DNA of 64,000 nt from Fagopyrum homotropicum (GCA_033239125.1 BSWB01000001.1:818501-882500); one strand, 5' to 3'; numbered from the stretch's first letter, positions 12,470-25,000 are shown. Made by a program: numbers and translations. The notes: generated from the sequence alone by a model not told the origin.

Positions 12470-13151
12470 GTACTATATGCTCATGAATTTGCAATAAATT
12501 GTCTGTATTAGTTGACTCTTTATAACACTCAGACATTATTATCGGATATATTCGAGAACTCAAATCTTTATATTCTACACTTTACATCGTCTGTATTCAA
12601 TAAGAGAGATCATTAACATAAAACCCACTAATATATTAGATATCAGTCAAATATACACTGTCTATTATACAGAATTTAACATCATATACGGTAAAAAATG
12701 TAAAGGGTGCTATTATCAACATACTACTATTATATATGCGACAACTTGAACATATATATTCGTTACATATGTTGACTATATTCAGTAACTTGATCATCAT
12801 CAAACAACATACTTATATGTCTATTTCGATTATATTCGGCAGTTCAATCCTTTATATTCATTACATATTTCGCATATATTCAAAAGTAATGGTCATTAAC
12901 GTACAACACACTAACATATATTTAAAGGTAAGGGTCATTAATTGGAGTTAGCATACAAGAATCAAATCATACACGAACGGCTGTTGTAAATTAGTGAATT
13001 GACATTAATAAAGACAGTAGTGTCAAACACAATAATCCATACATAAGTGGTCAAAATAGCAAAACATAGAAAGACACGTTAGAATATAGTTTGAAAAACT
13101 GTAGCGAAATTGTTTTACAAAGCAACATAATAAGACACCAGCTTGGTACGT
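12470..13151. other. Spacer between convergent MULE genes
   Basis: AT-rich 3' regions of the transposase (plus strand) and the Ulp1-like gene (minus strand). ATATTCG/CGAATAT-like words recur (for example near 12547, 12757 and 12827). No further ORF of note. Confidence 0.6.
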
Positions 13152-16100
13152 CTATTCATCATCATCTTTAGCATTGTTCATCTCCAAAGCCCCTCTAGCA
13201 ATCATACGCGGTATGTCATGCAACAATGTGTTCTCAGACCAATGGAGCAAAGTATATAAATATTTGACCCTCAACACCCCAATACTTTTCCGGGTTCCTC
13301 TTGCAAAGTTACACTCCCAGTTGACATCCCCCTTGTAAGTTTCCATGTGACGCATCGCATATGTACCGCTGTCTTGGCTAACACGCGTATCTCTCCATTT
13401 CATATTCACGTTGTGCATTCTGACCATGCTTTTCACTTTATGAGCCAGATCCGCATAATCATCCTCCAACAAATAGGCTTGGAATAGCCGCTTCTACATC
13501 ACACACAAACTCACAATTGGTCAGCAAATATGTACGCATATAGCACCTTAGCAAGACCAACGCACGTGTTAATTGAAATAAAACTCACAATTAAAGTGAA
13601 GTGTTTAATGTATGGATGATTGAGAGTTGGTGGTCCACCCAGTGAGTTGTCAAGTATGTCTATGACCCCCTCCTTCAATTTGAAGCACATAACGTAATAA
13701 TGTTCATATACACACATCGGAAACATAACCTGTGATACAAATAAAATATAGACTTAGTTCATATTATATAAATATTGTAATGTTAATTTAAAAAAAAAAA
13801 ATTAATTTTATGTTACCATGTCAAGATTTCTGAAATCTTCCATATGATTTGTTGATATTATGCACTTGTTGAGCTCGTAATTGAAAATTCTGTACATTTC
13901 TTCGAACTCAACTTCCTCTTCGTCACCCATTGAAAGTAGCTGCGTACAATGTTGCACCAATTGACAGCGTTAAGTTCCGGTTAGAAACAAATAAGATTAT
14001 ACAGAATATTAATCGAAATGGTATTGAATATATATACATAAAATGACAGAATATATATTAATTTTTCACATTACCGTGCACGACACACCCACAAAAAAGA
14101 TCTTCGGTGAGTTTTCTCCTCTATACCACTCAAGTGCGTTTAAATATGATGCCCAAGCATCCACAATAGCTGGCGCCACATTTGAGTTTCCTTGGATGGA
14201 TTTACATATTTCAATATCCATCACAATTGCTCCACGTTTGAAGAGTATTTTCCTAAACAATATGGTAGTTTTATTTTAACCAACAATATATTATTAATAC
14301 AAATTTAAGTTATAAATAACAATTACAACTGCTAGGAAGACCAATCACAATTACCTGACATTCAATGCCCCTACGAACTTGTTCAATGAATTCTCCTCAG
14401 CAGAACTTCGGCCAGCAATTTTCACAACCCTATCAACATATGGACTTTTATCATACACAGATCTCTTCATCTCCCTCTTTGGACGCGGAGTTTTTGACTT
14501 GACAACAGTGGGAGCATCCACTTTCTTACCCTAAGCATAAAGGTTATATACATGTCAAATATAACTTTATAAAATCTACCTGTCAAATGTGCAGCATATA
14601 TATTCAACATCATACCTTTGACGAAACCAAGGTGACCCCTGTTTGCACATCTCGTACAGAATCTTGAACATTATTTTTGATCTTATCAGGATCATAAACA
14701 ACGATTTCCTTCCCCTGCACATATACAACAACAAAATAACGTAAACAAGTAATAGATGATTTTACAAACAAACCGAATATAATATAAAATTCAGATGAAT
14801 ACACAGAAATAAATAGATGAATATAAAATATTAATATGCATACCTTTGATGAGTTAAATGATACATCCATTTGCAATGCAACGTTGGAAGTTTGTGGCGC
14901 TGTTGTTGCGGTTATTTGATTATCAATGTCGACATCCTTTCCCTGCACATTTATAGATTTGTCCAAAACGTACACTTACAAGTTTATAAATACACACACA
15001 TTGAACCGAATATATAAACACAAGCAGTTGAATAAAAATACATAATAATTGTGAATAAAACTTAATGAAATACATACACTAGATTTGTCAACAGCCCCAG
15101 ACCGCATGGTATCATCCGCACAAAATGTATCACCATCAGTTGCTTCATCCTCATCAACCACTCGTACCTGGAACATCAAATATTAAAATAGCATTTTTTA
15201 TATATATAATAATAAACATTTGTAAACGAATAAATAAATCACCTCTGGTGCGACATGCGGTGAATTAATAATAATATCCTCTTGCTCATCCGTCCGGTTG
15301 ATGATTTCATCATCTTTATCAACGGTCAAGTCCTGTCCCTTTAGGATGTTCGCGATGACAACATCGACGGGATCCAAACTCTTACCCCTAACACCAGGTA
15401 TCCCAAGGTCAAAAGAAGGCCATTTGTTTTTCTCAACTAAAACCGCGTCCCGCAACTTCATCGCATCATCAATTTTCTTCATGTTCGCCAACAATGTCTC
15501 ATCGTTGAATATTTGAGTACTTGACTGAGTCATTACACACCCCAATTGTGTTGCAATGTCACATGTGCTACCACCGGAGCTTGATTCACCACCACCTAAC
15601 ATTGACTTAAATAACCCATATGCAGCTTGAATAGCGGGATGACTCGTATATTCTTTTGGCGTCTCTTTCACCATATCAATGACTTTAGTTACAGCACCCG
15701 CCATTTCCACAAACACATCTACAAACTTTCCAAGAAATTCTTGTGCATAAAAAAGGAAAAAAGTATATCAATAAAAAAAATTGCAGCAAAATATGGTGAA
15801 TATGGAAACAAGCAGAATATATTCATTATCAATATAATAAAATATTCAACAGAATACCTCAACAGATTCATTTTCTTTCATTGAATTCACTCTATCACCA
15901 TTTGTTGGTATGTCACTACTACTAGTGGGACCACATTGTTTACCAATATGTGTTTGTAGGATCTCAACTGTTGTAATGGGTGGATCTACACGACCTTTGC
16001 CAAAAGAAGCATTGTTCTTGTCTATCTTCTCCCTTTCGTATATCAAGTCATTTGTCCAGAATTTGAAAACAGGGACTCCCCTTTCCACAAGTCTGTTGTT

Positions 16101-17338
16101 CGCATTAACAACCCGATCAATATACACAAGCTACAAACACAAATTCAAAAACATTTATATATTATATACGTTAACTTTACACAAATAAAGTAAAATAAAA
16201 CATTGAAATACTCACAATGAGTAACAAGACTGGACCTCTAAAACTTCCTTTTTCATTCAACCTGTAGTCTCTCTTCGATTCAACGAGGTTACGAATAATG
16301 TATTCGCACCAATCTAATTGTTTGATTTCATCCACACTACACAAGTGCTTCACAATGCCCTTGTTAATTTCACCACACTGGTGGCTGCGAACTAGAGTCG
16401 TGTAGAATAACACCACGAAATTCTGAATAAACTTGAAGCCTCCATCACTAGACGATCTTATTTTTTCATTCAACTCTTCAAACCTGAGCTTTAGCGAGTT
16501 GTTACGAAACTGAGACTTCCATTCCTTTACAACCTCACTATTTTCCTCAAGGCCAGTAGTACTAATCCGTTTGCCTCCCAGTGGAAGTCCAAAACATATA
16601 TGAACATCAATCTCAGTAATGTAAATGCTACGCCCGCCTGGCAATTCCAAACTACAATTATTCTCGTCAAAATTGTCAACCAACCACTTCCCCAATGTGA
16701 GTGGTTGCTTCGACAACCCCAACTCCAACAAGCTACCTAAGCGAATACCTTTCACAGCCTCTACTTGCGCTTCATTCAAGCTTTTCAAACAATTGACTAA
16801 GGTCTTGGGTGATCCCCTAGTATCCAACTTTGGGAACTTGCCCACAACATTAGCCGTTCTTCTTTTTCTTCCACGTGTAGGCTTCTCATCATCACTTTCT
16901 GTATTAAGAACAAAATTTTCATACTTATGAATGGAGCAAAATAAAGGAAATAGATACTGAATAAAAAATCATGCAGTATCGAATATATACATTATAAATC
17001 ATCGAATATCAACTCATTAACAAAAGACAAACAAATCATTTTTTTCATAATATCACAAGAAGAACAAAACTAGATGTTATGAATTAAAAAATAAGGAAAC
17101 CTGAAAAAGAAACAAATTAAACTGTATAAATGTTACCGGATTCCAAACGGGTGTGTCTTGTAGGAACAGGATCTATGAAGTCATCATCGCTATTAGCCGA
17201 AATTGCTTGTTTATCATGTTTTCTTTTTGTTCTTGAATTCCTTACAATGTTAGCATCTTCTAAATCGTCTGAAGATTCTTGCATTGAAACAATCTTCCTT
17301 TTCCCACTTCGAATTTGTTGTTTCTTTTCTGAAACCAT
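13152..17338 (-). CDS. Transposon-borne Ulp1-like cysteine protease family protein
   Basis: Twelve exons on the minus strand: 17338-17137, 16898-16216, 16130-15858, 15725-15243, 15167-15078, 14942-14844, 14714-14616, 14530-14355, 14252-14075, 13939-13817, 13729-13589 and 13493-13152. All joins keep phase and no stop interrupts, giving 962 aa. The basic, acidic N-terminus (KRK, SDDD) suggests nuclear targeting. Residues about 80-295 resemble the helical domain that precedes Ulp1 domains in plant transposon proteins (LPGGRSIYITEIDVHICFGL). The C-terminal C48 domain has His812 (YEHYYVMCF), Asp829 (IDILDNS) and the QDSGTYAMRHMETY block. At residue 891 the codon is AGC (Ser), where active Ulp1 proteases have Cys in DCG, so SUMO-protease activity is doubtful. 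Exons 6 and 7 have equal length and phase. An upstream noncoding exon is possible. Confidence 0.85.
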
Positions 17339-18323
17339 CTTGTTTTCTAAACACAACAATCAAACAACGACGAATATAATACATCAAATTCATGAATATA
17401 TAATGCGCATAGCAAATGCATCAATCAAAAAGGCATGGAGAACAATAGAAACCCAAATTTGTGTAAGAATCAACGAAGAACAGAATATTATGATGCCGTA
17501 CGACGAATATAGTAACTTAATATACTGAATACGGTCACCAAACAGGATAATATGATGTAGAACACCTCATAACTTCTTAGCCCACAAAAACCCCTAAATT
17601 GAAAAATCGAAAAAACTAGGGCATTCAAGAATGTTCATTACCTCTATTGAAGACGATGAAGGGATAATAAAGAACGCCGAATACAGTCAATGTAACAACA
17701 GAATATGGCAACCAACCAGTTTATGTAGTTCTACACCTCCGAATACAGTCGACCACAAAACCGAATATGAAATCGATCTCCAACCACTTGGCCGGCGACT
17801 TCAATGGCTCCGATTTTTTGAATGCAACAGTTGAAGAAGAAGATAGTCACAAGAAATTTAGGGATTTCGTTAGTTCTAACCACAAAAAAACCCTAAATTG
17901 AAGAATCGAAAAAAAAAGAGTGTTCTTGATGAATACCTCGAGTGAAGACGACGAAAGATGAACACGGTTGCTTGTGTAGATGAATGGGGAAGAAAGGCGA
18001 CCACAGAAAGCTCCTGCAAGTATCGCCACCAGAGAAACGATTCAGTTGAAGAACACGAGAATGTGTTATGGAGGATTAAGCGGGATACGAAATAACCGTA
18101 GAATATTTAGTGGTTTTATTAAAGGAAAATTTTAAAATTGAGGGAAGTTATGGAGAGTAGGGTATCACACGCGCCTGCAACTTCCCTAATCTTGTTTAGC
18201 ATTTATATATATATTTTTTTGTTAATTAAGAAACTGCTTAATCTCAGCCGTCTATTATATTGATCCAACGAATATAATTAGTTCTCATTGAACACTATAA
18301 GGGCTGTTTACATGGGAGCCAAA

Positions 18324-18326
<3 letters not shown>

Positions 18327-18394
<68 letters not shown>
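18327..18394. repeat. (TA)n microsatellite between elements 1 and 2
   Basis: A nearly pure TA run between the right TIR of the 9.1-kb MULE and the left TIR of the next element. Confidence 0.95.
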
Positions 18395-18396
<2 letters not shown>

Positions 18397-20002
18397 CATA
18401 CTCTCATATAAACAACCCCTATAGTGTACAATGAGAACAAATCTAATCCGTAAGATTAGAATAATAGATGGTCAAGATTAACCATAATAAATAGGGGGAA
18501 AAAATAAAAATAAAATAAATTAGAATGAGAGTGAGGAATTGGTTGCACGTAAAAATCAATTTTCACCCAATTTGCTTAATTATTGTATATAAAAAGATTT
18601 GTTACCTTATATGGCCCTAAAATCTCTTATTCAAATCTTCCATCATCGCTCAATAACCGATTATTTGTGAAACGACTCCAATGGTGAGCAAGGGCGATTC
18701 AACGATGATTAGGCACCGTCGTCCCCATACCCGATTATACCGGCTGGTTTTCTTCACAGATCCGGACTTGAACTCGCCATGTCTCTACCTCGAATATCTC
18801 AGGTGCCCTTCCAACATTCCTTCAGTCTCGTGCATCGCGACTCAACCGTCTATGAGAGCAATTCCGTCTCACTCACCATCAATTTCGCTCGAGATTATTC
18901 AAAAACCTCGTTTTCCTTCATCCTTGCAGTCTCGTGTCAATATTACATCATTACCATCAACAATCTTGTTGTATGACTCCAAATTTGTCATCATTGCAGA
19001 CCAACCGGAATCCATGGTTGTCTCCATCCTCAACAGTACAAGAGAAGCATATGCTATTTAATGTATTTAGCAAAATGAGGACATTGATTTTGCTTAGATT
19101 AAGATTTAATATGTTTTTGTGGTGCTTGAAACCTTCTTTAATGTGATGAACAAAATTTGTTATTCCATCATATACATGAATTATTGTACTTTAGTTTTTA
19201 TTCGACACTAAATGTTGTAAATATTCGGTGGTTATATGTCTTTTATCCGACGATGTGTAGTGGTTTGTCCGTGTATGTGTGACAAGTTATTGGAAACAAT
19301 TGAATAACTAAATTTTACAACGAATATATTATGTCATATCTACGAATATATTTAGTAACACTAACGGATATTTAATAGTACACTAAATAATATTTTAAGT
19401 AACATGGACGAATATCTTCGTATACGTATATGTTCGCGAATTGTCCGAAGATTGAAACATTGGTATCTTCAGATTATGAGCGAATATTTTTCACTATATA
19501 AATGAATAATTTATGTACCACTGACTATTAATTTCAGTTATCAATAATCGACTAAAATTTGTTGGACATGAACGAATAATATCGGTACCATGAATGAATT
19601 TTTAATAGTATATTGACGAATATTTTCATGAACACATACGAATACTTTTGTACAATATTAACTAGAAGAATGGAGATGATAATTGAATTGATTTAGAAAT
19701 GTTGTTGATATCAACTATGGTGAATGATGAATTGAGAAATGGAAAAAGGCAATATGAATTCACGTTGAAAATCAGATTTGGATTTAAATGTGGAGATTAG
19801 AATAATAACAATTAGGGAGAGAATCTCTAACTACCATATTTGACTATAATTAATATGGAGAGTGTAATGCACTCTCTTTAATTGGAGAGTGGAGTAAAAT
19901 ATTCCCTTAAATTTGGTTTAATCAAGACCATTAGGTCAAATCAATCATATGGTTAATGTGTGTTCTCATTGAACACTATAAGAGTTGTTTACATGTGAGT
20001 CA

Positions 20003-20006
<4 letters not shown>
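18395..20006. mobile_element. Non-autonomous MULE related to the 9.1-kb element
   Basis: A 1.6-kb element with TIRs at 18395-18439 (atcatactctcatataaaca ...) and 19962-20006 (gttctcattgaacactataa ...). They are diverged versions of the neighbour's TIR. Its right subterminal part (about 19855-19900, ggagagtgtaatgcactctc) matches, inverted, the left subterminal part of the 9.1-kb element (about 9373-9405). It is rich in CGAATAT and encodes no transposase. It contains a 126-codon ORF and is flanked by TA runs. Confidence 0.8.
18681..19061 (+). CDS. Unrecognised 126-aa ORF inside a non-autonomous MULE
   Basis: An open frame from ATG to stop without similarity I can recognise. It is arginine-rich at the start (IRHRRPHTRLYR) and then Ser/Pro-rich (PSMRAIPSHSPS), with no clear membrane segment or catalytic motif. 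It is the only part of the element with moderate GC content and a coding look, so it could be a captured host gene fragment, as in Pack-MULEs. It could equally be a chance ORF. Other frames over the same DNA are shorter. Confidence 0.3.
   Translation: MVSKGDSTMIRHRRPHTRLYRLVFFTDPDLNSPCLYLEYLRCPSNIPSVSCIATQPSMRAIPSHSPSISLEIIQKPRFPSSLQSRVNITSLPSTILLYDSKFVIIADQPESMVVSILNSTREAYAI

Positions 20007-20049
<43 letters not shown>
20007..20049. repeat. (TA)n microsatellite between elements 2 and 3
   Basis: A TA run separating the right TIR of element 2 from the left TIR of element 3. Confidence 0.95.
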
Positions 20050-20051
<2 letters not shown>

Positions 20052-21261
20052 TTTTAGTTCAAGTGAGGAGAGAGCTTGTAGATAGGAATTAGGAGAGTTG
20101 TAAGCCATTGAATGAATTTAAATCAAGGGCTCTCACACGCTCATCATTAATGGCATTTTTGTAAATTAACTTAAAATCTGGAAAAATACCCTTACATTCA
20201 AAATAGTCATCGGTGTTCATACTTTTATATGTCATTGTTCATGTTTTTATACATTGGTGTTCATAGTATTTTTATTCATCAAAGTGTCATGTCCATTTAT
20301 TTTGTTGTGTTCATTTTATAATGCATAGATGTTCATTTACAGTATATAACCACAAAAAATAAGAAAAAACTCATCACAAAACGTTAATAGATGATCATAA
20401 TATGTTATGTATGTGTCAAAGTTATAGATGAGTCATCACTGTTCATACTTTTATACGTCATTGTTCATGTTTTTATTCGTCAGTGTTCATACTTTTTATG
20501 TCATTGTTCTTGTAAATATTATAAACTATTTTTCTATAAGACATTTTGCCGAACAGTTTGCGTGCACACTAAAAGGAGCATATAGATTATTCAATTGGAG
20601 CTGTTAGACCAACTCAACATATGTATATACATGTATTTTCTCAATCAAACTTATCAAACAAAAAATGATTCAAACAAATTTGATTTCGAACACAAACATC
20701 AATCATAATGAAATATAAACCTTAAGAATGGAAATCTAAACAGTGAGAGTAGAAATTCGAAGAAACAAAACTTGAATTGTCTTGTATTCTCTTTGATTTC
20801 ACAATTTTTTTATGTAATCGATCTCTGAATTTATAAAAACGATTTTAAAGAAAAGTATAATTTTCAAAAAAAATGAATAGCATATTATAAACACCATAAC
20901 TATACAAAAATGAATACATACTTGTAAAAAAACGAACATCATATTTTATTAACACGATTTGAAAGAATAGCATAATTTTCAAAAAAAAATCCAAAAAATG
21001 TTTTTACAAAAATACAAAAATGAATAATTAATGTTAAAAAATGAACAATTAGTATTGGGAAAAAATGAACATTTATGGATAAAATATGAGCAATGACTCT
21101 TTTAAAAATGAACACATACTTATAAAAATATGAACACCAATTTTTATTTACAAAAAGAAAATCTAGAAAAAAAAAGAAAAAAAAGGTGATGTGGCATGCC
21201 ACATGTCACAACCCCGGCTCTCCTCATTCCTATCTGCAAGGGTCCTGCTCACCGGAACCGG

Positions 21262-21265
<4 letters not shown>
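20050..21265. mobile_element. TA-bounded TIR element with GTTCAT/ATGAAC arrays
   Basis: A 1.2-kb element of a different TIR family. The left end (20050-20098) and inverted right end (21217-21265) share gttc..gtgag.agga....cttg.agataggaat.aggagag. The left half holds many gttcat words (20215-20340 and 20435-20515), and the right half holds the inverse, atgaac or cgaacat (20870-21130). The whole element is therefore a loose long inverted repeat. No transposase ORF is present. TA microsatellites flank both ends. Confidence 0.7.

Positions 21266-21338
<73 letters not shown>
21266..21338. repeat. (TA)n microsatellite, right border of the transposon block
   Basis: A TA run directly after the right end of element 3. 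In all frames it translates to meaningless Tyr-Ile repeats. Confidence 0.95.
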
Positions 21339-21340
<2 letters not shown>

Positions 21341-21723
21341 GAATAAATATATTTCCAATGAGTTGGACACCGACCTCTAACAACCAAGAGCAATTCTGGC
21401 GTGAGGAAGTGTCATTTATGTGCTCAGAATAGCGTATACGTACGCATATTTGCACTTTTAAATATTTTTTTTATTTTAATGTTGCTAATAGTAGTATAAT
21501 ACGTTACATTATTTTTATTTTATGTTATAACATAAATCGGTTAGGCTGACCTCCTACTTAGAGGTAGTCTAATTTAAAACATCACGTTGATTAAACACAA
21601 AGTTTGTATCATCTAAATAATTGAAGTTATTTCTTTTTACATCAACATTGGTAATCTTTTCATGGTGGTTCCCAATAACAAATTCAATGGAAATAACATG
21701 TGATCAAGTTTAATCGAAATTAA

Positions 21724-22009
21724 GGGTCCGTTTGGTTTTAACTTCGAAATCGGAAACGGAAAGAAAACGAATCTAGATCATACGTATACCCTTATTCATG
21801 AAAGTTTTTGGAACCATTCCTTGTGGGAGTAATTGGAGGAGAGTTTGATTGCTTTTGATACCCTATATGTTAACAAAATGTGGGAAACAAGTGCATTTTG
21901 CATTAAACGAAAGAAATGATTTCATAAAGTTTCATGAATAAGGATATGCATATGGACTCAATTCGTTTCCATTCCGTTTCCGTTTTTTGAGTTGGAACCA
22001 AACGGGCCC
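21724..22009. mobile_element. PIF/Harbinger-type MITE, copy A
   Basis: A 286-bp element with ends GGGTCCGTTTGG and CCAAACGGGCCC. It is preceded by TAA and followed by AAA, which suggests a 3-bp TWA target duplication with one change. Interior landmarks (cggaaacgga ... attccgtttccgtttt, cttattcatgaaagttttt) are shared with the copies at 41632 and 49056. No ORF. Confidence 0.85.
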
Positions 22010-25000
22010 AAAGTGTATCCGCTTTGATGTTTTTTTTTGCAATTACATTATCTCACTTGAAAAAGGGGTCGGAGAGATTTGAGCTTCACGTACAAATAAA
22101 TAGTTTGGTGAAGTAAGCTCTTTTTTACGAGATTTTCTGATTTTGTTTTGTATACCCCTTTAATTTTTATCACTCTAATTGACTTACCATTATTACTATA
22201 CTAGGAGTATATTTACTAAATGAGATTATATTATGGGTCTAGTTAAACGAACAATATTGCTAAAAGGCCTAGTTAGTGATATTGATCACGTACAAATAAT
22301 AAAGCAAAGTCATGTCACCCTATGACATGTCTTTATTCAAGTTTATTATGTTGTTGAAGATTATGTTTCACGTCGATAATACTAGATAATGGATCTAATA
22401 TATAAGGTTAGTGGATTATTCTTCCACTGTAAACTGATTTTAGGATGGACCTTGTTGGCCTTACGTGTTGGATTCGGGCAACGCGCATATATGCTAGAAC
22501 GTGCACACATCATATCTGACCCAACGAAATCTTTCATGATATCAGAGGAGTTCAAGTTCACGGACCCTGCCTTATTGTGTGTTTGTTGGCCTAAGACTCT
22601 AATTGCGGACATGGACAATGACCGTCCGTCAAGTTAAGCTAGCCGGCCTCAAAAGTATGTTCCACATCATAATAATAGTATTTTTTTATAAAATATGAAA
22701 TTAGTGTATAGAAATGTATCCTATTTTGTGTTGTCAATCTATAAAATATGAAATTAATGTTATATTTTTTTCGTAATGAAAACTAATGTTTTATTTAATA
22801 ATATATTGACAACTATACGATATTGGTTGTGGTTTCTTGTTGGGGGAAGATGCTTACAAACTCAAGTCTTCACGCAAGTAAAGTTATCAAATATTATAAC
22901 ATATCCACAAGCCAACAAAATTTAACAATATTCTAATGCGCAATTTGATTTGCGATCTATTTTTTTTGGATAAGGTCACAAATGGATGCAAAAAGAAATG
23001 ATTTTTAGTTAGTTACAATGGTAAATAGTAAGAAATAAATCGATAATGTAATTGACTGATCTTTAATATTAGATTAATTAAAAAGTTACTATTTTATACC
23101 ACAATACGATATTTTTAATTACAAAATTACTTTTTAATACAAAAAATAAAATATAGACGGTGTCTATATACTTTAGTTTTTTTATCGTATCTAAATTTAT
23201 TAGTTTTGAATAATATCTTGAACTTTATAACTTTTAAAATATACTTCTTTTATCAAGCTTACTATTGGGGCGGGCAGAAGCCTTCACACAGGTGGAGTCC
23301 GCCGCGCCGAGGTAAGCGCATCCGTGGAATCGCGGTCCGGATACGCCCCATGGTGAGGCGGACTCAGACTACACCTCCACCCCAAAAGTTGAGAGGCACA
23401 AACTTGAGCTTGAACGTTCAGTGCCATTGTTGGACTGATACGTATTGTGCCGAGGATATGACCTTCATCTTATGATGCCGAGTGCGGTAAGCTTCTTGAG
23501 AAAGTCAGTTCTATGTTCCAATTGCTAATCAGACACAAGTGTCTATATGTTAAACTTCTCAAAAAGGTTTTACAGTATGCCATGGATGAATTGCGAAAAT
23601 CGATTATCCGGGGTGATCCACGTGCCTACTCGTCATCTCCTCATCGACGGCAAATGGAATCAAGAAGAATTGAATGTCTGTTATCAATCTTGCTATTGAG
23701 GAGATTATAGGTTATTCTCGTTTCTTTTTTAAAACAAACTCGTATTATTTCATTTCACCCTAAAATTTAGGGTTTATTTGAATACGGCGTTGCGTTATTT
23801 GTGGTTCTTTCTTTGTTATTCAAGCGATATTTCGGCAACTACTTGTGAGGATGTGGAGATCGTTGTTGATGTTGCTCGCAAAGTTGTGAAAAGCGGAACG
23901 ACGGGGCTTCGGTGGCGAGCCCGCGGACTGCGCATGGGCCCCAAGGAAGGTGGGCCACGTCTGCGCCCCATCCAAGCGCACGCGGACTGCGGGTGCTCCG
24001 TCTTGCTTGTAATTTCTCCCGGCTCCGAATAACATCACTCTTTTTTTATCCATAATTTAACATTTTGAGATTTTTTTTATCATTATTTATTGTTATTATT
24101 AATTGTCATTTAAAATGTTTTAATAAGTTCTTAAATCAATAAAAAAAAATTGTTCATTCAAAATATATTTGTATGTTAATTTATGATATTATTAAATTCA
24201 AGAATGTAATCCAAAAAGATGAAAAATCCTTAAATGTAATCTAAAAAAATCAAGAATACAAAACACCATCCGAAATTTAAAAAAAGTAACAATGTTTGCA
24301 TTAATAGCCTCTTCCATAAAAAAAAAACACATATAAAGCTATTGGATATACATCTTTCTGAAACATTACATTATTTCTTTATAAAAGTAAAAAAAAAATG
24401 TATTACTTTACTACTTATGTTATAAAAATTTTAAATTATTATAAAACAGGGTAAATATTTAATTGTAAAATTATTTTTTTTTATAAAAATTGTTAAATTA
24501 CTATACAACATGTAAATGTTTTAGAAATTTCCCGGGTGTTAATAGAATAAGGACAAACTCAGCCCAATCGGCCCAGAATAACGCAAGTCTCAGCCCAATA
24601 GGCCCAAAATAAGGGCAAACACGGCCCAAATAATGTGAGTCCATCTCAAAGGACAAAAACGTCAATTTAACCCTTCTCAAACCTAATTATCCGTATAGCA
24701 TCATCGTTGATAATTTGAGTTCTTGAAGATCAAGAACGTAAAACAAGAAATGTGATATATTCTTGAAAGATGAAGCAAATCAAGTCTTTCTAGATTGCCA
24801 ATTTTACATAACAGCAACTCCATTAACACAGATTACAAGCTTTTATCAACAAAACAAAATTTGCAGAAATTACAATCGAAACACACATAATACTCTCTCG
24901 GAATCGAAAACGATTTCATCTTCGTCTAATCTACCATACAGATCGATCGACTGCCTAAATTTGCAGAAATTTTGAATACGTATATAGAAAGATTGGATTT

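Larger units (their letters stand above)
9258..18326. mobile_element. Mutator-like element carrying FAR1/MULE transposase and Ulp1-like gene
   Basis: The element is about 9.07 kb. Terminal inverted repeats of about 46 bp are at 9258-9303 (core ctcccatgtaaacagccctt) and 18281-18326 (reverse complement, with only a few mismatches). Both ends abut (TA)n microsatellites, so a target duplication cannot be read. It contains a transposase on the plus strand (9765-12469) and a Ulp1-like gene on the minus strand (13152-17338), arranged convergently. MULEs with Ulp1-type protease genes are known in plants (Kaonashi-type elements). A CGAATAT word recurs through the noncoding parts. Confidence 0.88.

Noticed and set aside
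21186..21455. Tyr-Ile repeat ORFs on both strands
   Set aside because: Translation of the (TA)n microsatellite.
22389..22637. 82-codon ORF with coding-like composition
   Set aside because: Falls in a repeat family with related copies at 33395, 35910 and 52957 where the frame is not kept; probably LTR sequence.
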